Assembly: GCA_040954595.2 (NCBI GenBank)
Contig: CM082576.2
Location: forward strand, 17,236,001-17,300,000
DNA: 64,000 nucleotides
Source of the DNA: Balanoglossus misakiensis
Taxonomy: Eukaryota; Hemichordata
Direction of reading: 5' to 3'
Shown: positions 12,256 through 24,863 of the stretch, one piece after another
Numbering within the stretch: position 1 is the first letter of the stretch
How the letters are laid out: each line of letters opens with the position of its first letter
Program-made: the position numbers and the translations under genes
The notes under the pieces: generated by a model
Seen by the model: the letters and a program-made list of their open reading frames with translations, nothing else
Told to the model about the DNA's origin: nothing
Databases searched by the model: none

Positions 12256-15100
12256 CTGAACACTGGTAAAGGAAGATGATCGTTGTTTAATCTCCTTAAA
12301 CGCACAGGCTGGGAAATAAAATGCGAGTTAGGCATGCATATAAAGCATTTCTTTCTTTGTTGTCTTTCAGCTGTCGTCATCCGCCTCTCCCATACGGTTT
12401 ATGTAATGTTTTCCTTTGACAATATCTAAACCCAAAACGTTATTTTTTAAAATCTCTGAGATTGTTTTCATTCTGTTCCTATAAATTTGCTAAATGTAAA
12501 ACACATTCGATAATAACAATTCTTGGAGAAGTTTGTCATAACTAGTTGTCTGTAGATTATTGCAATTTAAACCTGAAACATTACCCTCCTCCCGGCTATA
12601 CTTACACTTACCCATCGATGCAGGTATTACATAAGTAATGACTACCGCACGATGCCAAACGCATAAAAGAATAATCCATGAAAGTGTTATCACATTTATG
12701 ACAACGCCACCTATCGACGACATCGCGTTCTTCTCGAGAAGTCATGCTTATTCTGGTCGGTCGATGTTGATCTGCGGGAGATGAAAGTAACGAGATTTGC
12801 TATTCATGAACTGGTAGTCAAACACCCTCCGCTAGACGATAGTTTAGAAGTGCAAAACATGCAACAAAGAATTTTATCCTTGAAACTTGTTACACGTACA
12901 CATCGGCACCCCCAAATTAGACCCACGCTAAAGCCAGGTGTGAACATAGTGTTCCCAGGCTGTGTTCTGGAAATGTAATGGGTATGGTATAGTGGGTTGG
13001 TAGGGGTTTGAGCGGAACTTCCGTCCCCCGAGGGCGCGCTCCCTTGGGAGCGCCCCAAACGACGGATTTGCCAACACCGATATAACTCCATGACCTGCTT
13101 GGACAAGCAGCACGTCATCTGGACAAGACTGACAGATGGCATGATTCAGCCCCCTTGTGCGGGCGCTCTGGCTTACCAGGTACAAGCCCAGGGTCATCGG
13201 CATTGCCGGAGCGCCCGCACAGGACTGAATCTTTCAGACATACGTCATCATGTCAAACTATATGAGTTAATTATGCAAATCATTACTACGAAATATACAG
13301 TTTCGCGGAATCGTGGGATTACAACGAATTGTTTACTTGCTAATAGGCTTGTTGTTCACTCCACCAATGAGAAAGCTTAGTTTCCCCGCGTGATGCAGTC
13401 ACGTGACGGGAATTCCAAGTATCAGGCTGAACTATGCAAGCAACAGTCTGGGTCGTCGCATTCGTAGGATGTCAGGCGTCGTACAGTGCGACATAAACAA
13501 AGAAGAAATTAAAATGTTCTAGTAAAGCAATTACAATCTGCAAAAAAAGCAATCTGTACATGAAGCTTAAGAACACATAGAGGTCTTCAACGAAAGCGAG
13601 GGTTTGGTTTTTTTGTTTTTCATACGTGTTCGAGATTTACATGTTGCAGACCCCCCCCCCCCCGAACTCAGTTGAAATGATGTGGGCCATGTGTATTTTT
13701 GGAATAAACCTGGAGTTTTCTTTCGTTTTGATTTCGAGGAAAAGGTACAGTGACATTCTTTATGCTGTATTTTCGCCGGAATGCCATATTGGCCTTCAGT
13801 TCAACGTGTCGACGTCTGCTACTCTGAAACGGACGTACAGTTGAACGTGACATTCATCGCTTCCGCGATTGGTATACATGTACTACAGTGTTCATCGCGC
13901 TTCGGAAACCTTTAAATTTTGCGCGCCGGTCGATTTGGCCTCATTTCTCATTTCATTTTCATTGTGTCCGGCACAGTTGCATATATTGGTAAGCTCGATT
14001 TTGCTTCTAAATACATGTTACTTGAAACTTGACTGCCTCACTGAGTAGTGTCATATCTGGTATTTGATGTTTTTTTTTCAAGATATAGGCGTATATCTCT
14101 CAACTTGTCTAATCAGCTGGATAAGTGTGTCATGATCTACAGCATACACTGATGCCCTGTGCAGCTCTGGAAATTTCTTTCGTTTTTCCCCCAGCCATTT
14201 TACGAATCATTCATTGTGCGTTCTGGATATTCTGACAGCATTGATTTCATTGTACACTTCAGCGCATACTTCCAACTGCAACAATAGCAATTGTCTGTGT
14301 ATACATAGTGTGTTTAGGGACAATAGTACGCGTGCATACCACACCTTGTGTAGACGCGCTTGATTTTATGTGCCACACTGTTAACAACATGATTTGTAAC
14401 GGGTCTTTATCACATAAAGCAGTGAAGAGTTGGGTAGCTGGTTTAAGGTGACGCTTATCGCACACCGTCGTGGTGATCATCATAATTTATATCTGTTGGG
14501 CAGATGCACCTGGCGTGCGCCCTCTTTATTTAGGCGTAAACGTTCTCATAAAAACATGGGGAAGTTTTGAAATGATACGGCGCAGAACACTGCCATGGAC
14601 CGCAAATCTGTAATAACGTTGCTGTTGTTCCTACCATACCATTTTCGTTCATTAGACACGACCTACTCATGCGAATCGATGCTCCTGTCGTTTTATGGCA
14701 GACAGCAGGTCGTTCAGACGCAGTCTGCACGGCTTTGAATGAATATTTACCAGAAAAAATACAAACAATGAATTATATGTAAACAAAATAGGACTATCTC
14801 TCCCCCCCCCCCCCCGCACGTCCGAAATAAACATTGGGAAGCCAACGCAGAGATGATGATCCGCTTTCATGGGCTCGTCGAGCTGAGAATGGGATACATG
14901 TATTGCTATTTTACGTCAATGAGACTTGCTGGTTGATTTTTAATTTAAAAAAAAAAAAACGTAAAAAAATGATTAATTGGAAGACAGTACAGAACATCAG
15001 TTTGGTTAAATCACGATAGTGCACGTGACTCGTGCAATGCACGATGGTGCCGATGTAGTGCGGTATGTACTTGTAGGTCCTTCTTGCACTGCCACTGACA
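12256..15100. other. Gene-free stretch
   Basis: No exon is supported, and I searched without success for a RING exon of the TRAF-like gene. There is a small GC-rich inverted repeat at 13,157-13,225, C runs at 13,651-13,663 and 14,802-14,815, and AT-rich filler. Confidence 0.4.
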
Positions 15101-15111
15101 AGCGGCCAAGC

Positions 15112-15830
15112 CTACCCCACCATTGGTTCAAGCTCTGTTCCCGTCGTTTAATCAGCTCGAATATTGGGGTAATATTTGACAATACGCACATGTATAAAGA
15201 TCACATCAAGAAAACTTGTCAATCAATATATTACCACTTTCGCCGTGTCGGACAAATCAGGAAATATCTTAAAAAAGCAACATGTCAAACAGTGATTAAT
15301 GCTATTTTGGCAGCGAAACTCGACTATGGCAATGCATTACTGTATGGTCTACCAGAAAGCAGTCTGAACCTTCTACAACGCACACAAAATACAGCTGCAG
15401 GAAGCAAAACTCGATCCAGGAAGTCTGTCCATATAAGGCCAGTTCTTCAACTTCTTCATTGGTTACCAGTTCGCTACAGGATCGAGTATAAGATTATTCT
15501 GCTCACATACTATATCCGCTATCTCATTCGGACATATTCTCCTGGTCGCAGGCTTCGTTAAGCTAATAAGAGCCTTTTATGCACTACAATGTACACACGT
15601 TCATCATACGGTGGCAGAGCATTCTCTCATGCTGCACCGAAACTCTGGAACTCTCTGCCATCGCACAAGACATTCGTCAAGCTCCAAGTTTGCGCATCTT
15701 TAAGAAGAGACTGAAGACGCATTTTTTCACAAGAGCATATGGTGTGGGCCAATGAGCACAAGCGCCTTTGAGTATGACACTTGTTATAGATACTGGCGCT
15801 ATACAAATTTCTCTGATTGATTGACCCACG
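15112..15830 (+). pseudogene. LINE (L2/CR1-like) 3' fragment with frameshifts
   Basis: The frame to 15,561 encodes the C-terminal part of a non-LTR reverse transcriptase: 'NIGVIFDNTHMYKDHI', 'AKLDYGNALLYGLPESS', 'LLQRTQNTAA', then 'HIRPVLQLLHWLPVRYRI'. After 15,561 the homology continues in other frames ('YGGRAFSHAAPKLWNSLP', 'RIFKKRLKTHFFT'), so it is frameshifted. The 3' end shows the GCGCTATACAAATT-type sequence and short GATT repeats near 15,810-15,826 that are typical of L2/CR1 tails. It is 5' truncated and dead. Confidence 0.8.
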
Positions 15831-15961
15831 ACGCTTGCTTGTCCTCATATTGAACGATAACCGGTGTGCGCGAACACGGTCAGTCCATGCCACAAACCAC
15901 AATGGAAATGATAGTGAAGTAGGGCCCTAATATGTCGATTGGAGGAATGGTTTGTGTTTTT

Positions 15962-17040
15962 TTCATGCTATACTGTACACATGGTTTTTGCCAAGGCTTG
16001 CGGACGAGTGTGTGTGTTCCCGGCGTTGTGGTGGCCTAACGGCGCGAACACATGCACACACACCTGTACGCAGTGCCTGCAGGTTTTTGCCATGTACTAC
16101 CTCCATAGTCTCGCCAATCGCCGTACTGTTGAGTCATTGAGCGAGTCTCAGCGATCGACCGATTTATAGGCTAGAGTTGGTCGGGGTAGGGATAGACTTG
16201 CTCCAGGTCCATGGGCGTCATTATCTCATAATAAATACATTTCAGAAAATGTTGTTCCGAGTCTCTCTAATGTAGCGTGTGTGGCGACGGTAACTGATAC
16301 CAGAAGCCAAGCTGCCCGAATGCGAAACTCAGCTAAGTACCAGAAACTCGCTCAAAGCTAGGAAATACACGAAAGTATTGAGATAGAGATTAATATAAAG
16401 ACAACAAATCACCAAGCAACTGGCGGCAACAACGAGGGTAGGGAGGCCCATGCCGTTTTGTGCGTTATCCTTCGGGGACATGGCGGTGGAGGCGGAGGAA
16501 CGTAACCGCCGCGCTAAGTAAAGTCGACACTGCACTACAGCCGACCGTTCACTAAAATGACGCAAATATGCAAAAGAAATGGGATTGCAATCGTATCACA
16601 GCATGGCAAAATCATGATGCCCCCCACACCTTCAAATTCAAATTCAAGTTAGGATTGTTGCGGAAGTCTAGTATTAAGCGAATGTCACAATACACATAAA
16701 GTATATACGTGATTCATCAAGAGATATGATGCCAAGGCACGGTTCGCTGTGCACTGCGACGACGACTTTTTTTTACGCCGTTATCAGTAATTGTACTGTC
16801 TGTGACAACATGTGAACTACATTATTAGAACTTACCAAGTAGAATGGGAACTCAAAAACAGCCTGCCAGAATGCTAGTAATCTCCTTCGGCAAACACTCA
16901 GTCTCGACTTACTTTATAACTCAACGGCGATGGTGTGACGGTTACCATCAATTCTCTTCGTGAGCCAAATAAGTTCCTCGACTCGCCGGGGACGTGATGA
17001 TCATAGGACACGCAGTGCCTAACGTGTACTGTTGTGTCGG
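15962..17040. repeat. Dispersed repeat R1, copy B
   Basis: Positions 15,962-16,680 align with 20,729-21,430 of copy C and 1,544-2,050 of copy A with few differences. After a diverged interval, 16,905-17,010 again resembles 22,660-22,745. No conserved coding frame is seen. Confidence 0.7.
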
Positions 17041-17125
17041 GGTGGGCGGAGATTCTGGCATCGGACGCGAAAGACGTTTCAGAAACATGAAATAACACAC
17101 CTTGCAGACAGTTTTTAGCGAAAAT

Positions 17126-17550
17126 TCAAAAATATTTAATAAATTCACGAGAAATAAGGTGTCCAGTTGACGTAACGTGGGCGAAACGTAGTCGCGCTGT
17201 GATGTGCCGGGGTTGTAATTTCGGCTTTTTCTTGGCCACACATCCACGGAGTCTGGCTCCTCTGTACAATCGAGATTTGATTGTGCTCATACTCAAAAGT
17301 TTCCCGGTGTCCTCATGAAACTTTAATAGCGCGGAGGTCACGGGCCGTCTTGAATCTGTCCGTCAGACTTGATCTAATCAACATTCGGTCTTCCCGTCCA
17401 GATCGGTGTAAATTGTCCGTGCTACCATTTTGAACAAGTTTCCGAATATTGTACCTGACGCTGCCTTCGGTGATTCCAAGCTGCCTTGCGATTTCCCTGT
17501 TCCTCAAACCTTGCCTATGCAGTGCCTCAATTTGACCTTTGATGCAAATA
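17126..17550 (-). pseudogene. Tc1/mariner-type transposase N-terminal fragment
   Basis: The minus strand encodes a helix-turn-helix region ('LRNREIARQLGITEGSVRYN', then 'IRKLVQNGSTDN'), followed after a frame change near 17,330 by 'LLSMSTIKSRLYR' and 'CVAKKKPKLQPRH'. This is the order of the two DNA-binding subdomains and linker of Tc1-like transposases. The catalytic DDE/D part is absent, so it is a dead 5' fragment. Confidence 0.75.
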
Positions 17551-17788
17551 AGATGTTAATGAGTATACCGCCATTGCAATAACCATAGGATTTTCACTGG
17601 CCGGAAAACTGGCCGCGTATGCAATCATATTCGGCGCGGCAACACAACTGCGTTGTCTAAAATGGGTTAAACCTTCCGTAGGTTATTTATTTTCGGAAAT
17701 AAGTTACAGTCGATCGATTTTGTGAGTTTTTTTTCTTGTCAAACGTACATTTTCAAGGTGCGTAAATACTTATTGGCGGGTCTGTATG

Positions 17789-18291
17789 TTAAAGGCACGT
17801 AAGCTGTAACTTTTGGGATAATTTTCATAATTTTTGTTTCAAACTGCACTACCATTAGACCATGCAGATGAAGGCAGTGAACTATACACAAGCATTATAA
17901 ACCCTAAATATGAGTGCATATGCAAGTTTTAACCAGATAAATAATAAAGCTTTGCCGCAAGCGATTATGGCCGCCACCGTGGGAAAATGCAAGAAACAAT
18001 GAAAATGTTGCATTTCAGGTTATGAATCTTCATAAACAAAACATGATCTCATCCACTTGAGCTCATGGAAGTAAATGTACACCACTGAGACATCAGATTT
18101 TCATTTTTCATTGCAATATTGCACTTTTTTTTAAATTGCAGGAATTTTCGTTTTCGCTTTAATTTTTGGCCATTTTGTCATAAATAAGTGTTGAGCTTGA
18201 TATATTATCATGAAATATCATTTAATAGACATAATTAAAAGCATACATGTATATGAGATTATTTATCCAGTTGCAGCTTACGTGCCTTTAA
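17789..18291. mobile_element. TTAA MITE family A, full copy (503 bp)
   Basis: It begins TTAAAGGCACGTAAGCTG and ends with the inverted counterpart running into TTAA. The interior matches 44,779-45,290 in the opposite orientation over its whole length. It has no coding capacity. TTAA at both ends is the target duplication of piggyBac-superfamily transposition, so a piggyBac-type source is the first guess. Confidence 0.88.
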
Positions 18292-19931
18292 TGAGGGAAA
18301 ATACTTCAAACCATGTAGCCGTCGCGTAATAGGCCATTTTTTACTCGATATTATAGAGCTGTTTTCAGGCGATGTGGAATATTTTAAGACAAAACCGTGG
18401 ATCACTTGAAGGTAGGTATACTGGATTGTTACTGAATGATTTTTTGGCAACTTCTGTCGTGTAGTTTCTTTGTAATCACGAAATTTCTGACGACTGTGAA
18501 AAAACACATACCGTTGACATCCTCTCGATTATTGTTAAGCTTACCGTTACACATGGATTTTACCACGAAATTTCGAACTTTTATCAAAATATAGACATCA
18601 AACCCCCTCTCTAGGAGTTTTCATTCACTTCCAAGCTTTCATAGTGACGATATGACCAGTTCAATTTTGTTTACCTATCAACCTGTGAGCGCCATTTTGT
18701 TTACTTTTCAACCCGTGAGCGCCACTTCTTCTGCAAAATGGCGGGAGAAGACAGCATTCATGTGTACGTATATACGTACGCTGACGCAGGCTTGATCTTG
18801 GGATTGAACCGGCTGCTTAGTTTTCCTTCCTCTCTCGTGCGAAGAAATTTTGATTGCTGTTATGTACTCCCGAGTTTTACTATACCCTAACAATTATTTT
18901 GTGAAAGTTTGCCCTTCAAGGAAACTCACTTTTTTTTATTTTATTGTTCTTTCAGATTGATGAAGACTGATTTGTGTGGTGGTGGTGGTGGTGTTGCAGT
19001 TGACTGTTTTATTTTAGCTGTCTGAGTTGACAATTTATTCTGTATTTTGTTGTATTTTTTAACTCTTTATTTTGTATTTTGTAGTAGTATTTTGAACACT
19101 GTTTAATAAATAAATTACTATTATTATTATTATTTATCGACCCAATGCAATGATGACAAATCGCTCGCCTTCAGACACAAATGTTGTATCTATTGCATAT
19201 ATCATCATCGAATAAAGGGAAGTGGTTTCGAAGTTACATTTGGCATTTTCGAAAAGTCTACTTATATCCCACGATACGGAGAAAAAAAAATACGTCAGCT
19301 GAGCTCCTCACACGTAGTCATGTAATTAAGTTAACACTTGGCTAATATGTTACCTTAGAGTGTTATACACTATCCAGTAACTTTTACTTGACAAGTGTCT
19401 TTTAAAAACTGTTTCCACCACGATAAACGTGTCGTTTCACGAGCAACGCAACACTTCCGTATTTAGCCTAACATGGAGAGGTCAACGTAGGGCCTATACT
19501 TCCGGGTCATATCGTCGAAGTACATCGATTATTATTAAGCTGGCCGTTACACAGGCATTTCGAATTAATTTCTTTTCACGGATGTTGGGACCGATATTAG
19601 ACCTATCTGTCACGAAAACTTGGTTAACTTCCGAGGTCGTCTTCAAATGATTTTTGGCACGTTTGTGGACGTCTCTTCCGAGGTCACCAACATACCACCG
19701 AAAACACGTTAAAAACTACTACTATAACCGACAGATTCTCATAAAATTTACGTCTGCAGTGTAAAATGGGAATCACTTATGTAATTTATCGAGCTAGCAT
19801 GGTATTTTATTGTACCACGGAGTGTAAAAACAAAGTTGAAAATCACCTTGAAAACTGGCCTATTGCCGTCTGTTTGAAAATGAGTACCGTGCGATCTGAC
19901 TGCAACTAGACCATTATGGCGTATTATAACA
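18292..19931. other. Gene-free stretch
   Basis: No gene is supported. There is a short GGT/GTG microsatellite near 18,977-18,995 and AT-rich simple sequence at 19,100-19,135. Confidence 0.4.
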
Positions 19932-20326
19932 CTATCGCCAAAGCGAGAAGAGAGTCTGGGGACATGGCAGCAAAATGACGTAGCAAGATGGCGACTGCTG
20001 GAATTCGACTCCAGATCTGATTGGCTAGTTCCCCAATTTGACCCGGGTCACTAGCTAGCCTCAGCGGCGAAACACGTAATTTTAACACATACATCTGTCG
20101 TGAGTGTAGGCAGAAAATTCAAAGATGGCAAAACAACGTGTTTTCGTGTGAGCAGCTCAGAGAAAAGATCATTGGAGGATCTCAATCACTCAGCATTGCT
20201 AGCTAGTGACCCGGGTCAAATTGGGAACTAGCCAATCAGATCCTGAGTCAAATTCCAGCAGTCGCCATCTTGCTTCACAGTCGTTTTGCTGCATGTCCCC
20301 AGACTCTCTTCTCGCTTTGGCGATAG
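19932..20326. mobile_element. Foldback/MITE-like element with ~125-bp inverted arms
   Basis: Arms at 19,932-20,059 and 20,199-20,326 are inverted copies with a handful of mismatches and small indels, separated by about 140 bp. No open frame is visible. The long arms relative to length point to a foldback or MITE element. Confidence 0.8.
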
Positions 20327-20356
20327 CCCGCGCGAAGGAGTCTGGGTAACCGAGAC

Positions 20357-20504
20357 TATAACGCACCATGCAGCGAACCCTCGATCGTGATTCGTCAATA
20401 CGACGTCACGTGACCTTAGTCATTTCGAATTATAACACACCATGCAGCGAACCCTCGATCGTGATTCGTCAATACGGCGTCACGTGACCTTAGTCATTTC
20501 GAAC
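20357..20504. repeat. Tandem duplication, 74-bp period
   Basis: Two adjacent 74-bp units (20,357-20,430 and 20,431-20,504) differ at only a few positions. Each includes the palindromic GTCACGTGAC core, an E-box-type CACGTG motif. Confidence 0.85.
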
Positions 20505-20550
20505 TGTTGCCTTGGGCATCAGTTCGATGGGTTTGGTGTGTTATAAAACA

Positions 20551-20732
20551 CATGATGACTGACATATTCGGGCAACAGTGTATTTTTAATGACCTCGGGA
20601 CTGCCAGTCACACCAAAACAGTCTGTTTTCCCTCGGGCTATGCCCTCGGGAAAACAAGACTGTTTTAGTTGTGACTAGCAGCACCCTCGGTCATCAAAAT
20701 ACACTGTTGCCCTCATTGTCAGCCATCATGTG
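20551..20732. repeat. Inverted repeat with CAGTC hairpin core
   Basis: Inverted arms run roughly 20,551-20,637 and 20,641-20,732, with the sequence around AAACAGTCTGTTTTCCCTCG facing its complement. The inner 60 bp resembles hairpins at 43,037-43,092 and 61,288-61,346. Confidence 0.75.
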
Positions 20733-22745
20733 TATACTGTACACGTGGTTTTTGCCAAGGCTTGCGGACGGGTGTGTGTGTTCCCGGCGTTGTGGTGGCC
20801 TAACGGCGCGAACACATGCACACACACCTGTACGCAGTGCCAGGTTTTTGCCATGGACTACCTCCATAGTCTCGCCAATCGCCGTACTGTTGAGTCATTG
20901 AACGAGTCTCAGCGATCGACCGATTTACAGGCTAGAGTTTGTCGGGGTTCGGATAGACTTGCTCCATGTCTATGGGCGTCATTATCTCATAATAAATTTC
21001 AGAAAATGTTGTTCCGAGTCTCTCTAATGTAGCGTGTGTGGCGACGGTAACTGATACCAGAAGCCAAGCTGCCCGAATGCGAAACTCAGCTAAGTACCAG
21101 AAACTCGCTCAAAGCTAGGAAATACACGAAAGTATTGAGATAGAGATTAATATAAAGACAACAAATCACCAAGCAACTGGCGGCAACAACGAGGGTAGGG
21201 AGGCCCATGCCGTTTTGTGCGTTATCCTTCGGGGACATGGCGGTGGAGGCGGAGGAACGTAACTAAGTAAAGTCGACACTGCACTACAGCCGACCGTTCA
21301 CTAAAATGACGCAAATATGGAAAAGAAATGGGCCGCGAGGATTGCAATCGTATCACAGCATGGCAAAATCATGATGCCCACCCACACCTTCAAATTCAAT
21401 TTCAAGTTAGCATTGTTGCGGAAGTCTAGTATTAACGCCTCCAAATCATTAAAATCCTTCAGCTACATATACCGATACCACTAGAACTCAATTTGCCTAG
21501 CGATATCATAATAACGTCATTCTTATTACGATAAAAAATTATAGGCAGTGATCCGATCTTGACAATTACGTTTGGAATTACTACTCGTGGTATTATGCAT
21601 ATGGGGCATGAAGTTTTTTAGTGATGCGATGACGTTGTAACAAGATGATTTCAATAAATTGACGGAAGAAATTCTGAATCGTTCAGACTTGTTTCAAATG
21701 ACAGCAATTTGCTGGCGCAATCAAAATTCCTCGTTCTGCTACAGTGCTATGATAATTTGAAAAGTTTTGAGTAATACATACCGTCAAATCCTTCAGAACA
21801 TCTCTTGTGGGACGCATCAAGTGTTGTGTGCAGGAACCGTGTGTGCCTGTGTTCTGCGATCACTTGCAATGAAATCTCTACACACGAACACCACGCTCAG
21901 TGACCGTACCATTATTCTATAGGGAGGGCCGAGGGGGTATGAGAGTGAGTTTGAAAAGGGAACAGCATGAAAGTGGGACGTGACAAGTGGGCAAAATTGA
22001 CAAAATGCTCTGTCTGATTCTATTGAGAGTACTGGAACAACAAGTACCCCCTGTTCTGAAGAAAAGAGATGCTAAATACAGATGACCCAAACAACTGTTT
22101 CCAGGACGTACCTATGTAGCTACTAAATTGAACCATATTGAACAATGTCGTAAACATACCAAAGAACGTATGAAACCGTCGTACACTGTCATGTCACCAG
22201 ATTTATGGGTTTTTCACAATAGCCGGCGGCGCACTTTGAACTTTGATGTATGTAATTGTCGTGGCTTGTGTGTTTTACGCACACATTTGACTTCGAAGGA
22301 AAACGACCAGCGTCCTATTAGTTGTGGCACGACAGCAGATAAGTGTTCTGTGAGATGTACTGGGCTTTAGTCATGGGATCCGCTATCCGTTGAACGCTTT
22401 CCTGTACGGGAGATGCTCGAAACAGAGGTTGCGATGAATGAGCTCGACAGATATTTCCCCCATTGAAACACCATTTATTCATCATCTTTAACAAAATAAA
22501 ACGGTTTGTTGGGGGAAAACAAAACACGTGTGTTGAACACTTGTTATATATAGAGCGCTACGATACAATGCTCGAGCGATGTTTGCCCGTCATTCTGCAG
22601 GGCGGCTGATGTTGATGCGAAAATAAGAATGGCTGCAATTACCAGCCTGAAGAAAGTTTCGACTTTCTGGACTCAACGGCGACGGAGTGATGGTTGCCAT
22701 GAATTTTCTTCGTAAGTCTGGTCAAAGCTCCTCGACTCGCAGGGG
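20729..22745. repeat. Dispersed repeat R1, copy C (longest)
   Basis: This is the most complete R1 copy, about 2 kb. Its left half matches copies A and B; its right part (22,276-22,740) matches copy D. All frames are closed. It contains no evident terminal repeats, so the family could be a decayed retroelement, a non-autonomous DNA element or a duplicated non-coding locus. Confidence 0.75.
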
Positions 22746-24154
22746 TAGCGCTAGGATTTTAAAGTTGTTAGTCACAGATTTTTACCGTGGCGAATGGGTT
22801 GAAGAATTTGTTAGCCACACACAACTTTCTTTAGCCACACAACTTTTACACAATAAAAAAAAACATGTTTCATATTACTTTAACATCTTTCTGTAATTTT
22901 GTTTGTATTATCTAATCACTGTCGCCCCACAGTTACCCTGCAAGTTCATTTACTGATAGAAAATGAGACTTCACATAACCACTAGAGTCCATATATCTAA
23001 TGTAAATCATAAGGGAATTCAAGATTTCACAGCGACATCGGTACTTTCATCCACCATGAGAGAATACATTTTGAACGGGGAAGACAGAATATTAGCAATG
23101 ATGGCATCATCTATCACCGACTCAATGGCAATTTGGAAATCATCTATATCAGCATGGATGATGATGTGTATACATGGCCTTAGCTTCATCCCTCTTTGTG
23201 ATCTTCTGTAATGATTCACAACCCTGTTAATAAAAGAAATAGTTCACTCTGGTTAAGAATTATTTCTATACAATTCTGGGCTTTAAGCAAAACAATCCCT
23301 CAAATTTGAACACACAGTTCATTAATTGCTGTCCGCATATCATCACTTCGACCTGACCCGGCCTGTACATAGACCCTAGGCCTATACTGCCAAACTACGG
23401 AAGTGAAATAAAACACGTAGGCCTACGTTCATCATATTGCAAATAAATGTAGTTCTCCGACGTCAACTTACAAATGGATCATAACGGTAAGGAGCGGAGA
23501 TTTGATATTAAAAACGCTAGCTGGCCTAACAGCCTGTTATCTAGAGCGCTCGTGCTTTGTTTGTGAAATCGTCTTTCTTGTTTTTTTCGCACGATTTCCC
23601 AGATATGAAGACATTGCGACGGCCAATATTTTCTTACACAAGGAACAACTCTCCCTACATCTGATTTTAATCAGATTGAACTCTCCTGTGCTCGGAAATG
23701 TGTGCCTGTGTTCGGCTGTTAATGTTCGGGGGTAATCCCGGTTATATTTTTTCCGCTGTGCTCCGCTGTCTGGCTTCGTTGAGCTTTCATTGTTTGACCT
23801 GAAGTACGTGTGAATGGCTGAGCCGCAGTCATTGTAAACACGTTCCGCTGGGATACGGTCACTCCACATGCCGCACCCAAATCTACACCCCTGGTCTATA
23901 TCATTACAAAGACCCCCCCCCCCCTATCGTTTTTTTATGAGAGTCAGATGGGGTTAGTCACCTAGTGACTAGTCGATAGTTGAGATTACTGTATATGTAT
24001 GGGCACGGTCACCGTGGTATGGGTTTACCGAGGAGGCCGTTCAAGTTCTCACTTGGTAAAAGAAGTTACATGTATACCCAGTACTCGCTGACCGATGTTT
24101 ACTCATCCACTTAATCCGTGGATGGAGCACACAGATTAAGTCGTTAGCAGGTGC
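22746..24154. other. Gene-free stretch
   Basis: No gene is supported. It holds a solo arm (23,652-23,680) of the hairpin seen at 8,886-8,981 and a C run at 23,913-23,924. Confidence 0.45.
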
Positions 24155-24375
24155 TTACAGGATGGTGTCTGATTCTACTGTGATGGCAAGCATGCGATCA
24201 CATTCATGTACAGTGTATTGGGTAATGCAAAGACTGGATAGTGTTTTGAATGCGGTAGGCACTATATGCTACGACGTCTGTTTGAGAATTTCCCGCGGGT
24301 TGTGCTCGTAGCGGTCCAGGGCACTCATTCAACAGGTGGCCGTTAAATAGCCGAGCGATTCAGATTGTGAATGAA
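24155..24375. repeat. Dispersed repeat R1, fragment E
   Basis: It matches 4,766-5,005 of copy D with one deletion of about 20 bp. This shows that R1 extends further right than copy C shows. Confidence 0.7.
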
Positions 24376-24462
24376 ACCATGGAGGTACTAGTACCTCCAT
24401 ATGGGGTGAGATTAGTGCCAAAACAATTCTGTTAACATTATTTTATTTTGTTATAATTATTT

Positions 24463-24815
24463 CATTTTTGCATTCTTTTTTAATTCTGTTTGCATTCTTA
24501 TTTCATTATGTTTACATTTTTATTCAATTTTGTTTGCATTTTTATTTCATTATGTTTACATTTTTTTTCAATTCTATTTACATTTTTCTTCAATTCTGTT
24601 TGCATTTTTATTCAATTGTGTTTGCATTTTTATTTCATTATGTTTACATTTTTATTAAATTCTGTTTGCATTTTTATTCAATTGTGTTTGCATTTTTATT
24701 CAATTCTGTTTACATTTTTATTCAATTCTGTTTGCATTTTTATTCAATTCTGTTTGCATTTTTATTCAATTCTGTTTGCATTTTTATTTCATTTTGTTTG
24801 CGTTTTTATTTTTTT
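24463..24815. repeat. 22-bp T-rich minisatellite
   Basis: A unit close to TTTGCATTTTTATTCAATTC plus two bases is repeated about 15 times with point variation. Because 22 is not a multiple of three, all frames read similar Phe/Ile-rich peptides, which explains the long apparent open frames here. They are not genes. Confidence 0.92.
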
Positions 24816-24863
24816 TTTAATGTTGCATATGTATATCTTGATGACCTATCCCACAATCCTTCG

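Noticed and set aside
12804-13203. Possible RING exon of the TRAF-like gene (minus, with a CQSCP motif)
   Set aside because: The cysteine/histidine spacing of a RING is absent and the GC-rich sequence is largely an inverted repeat.
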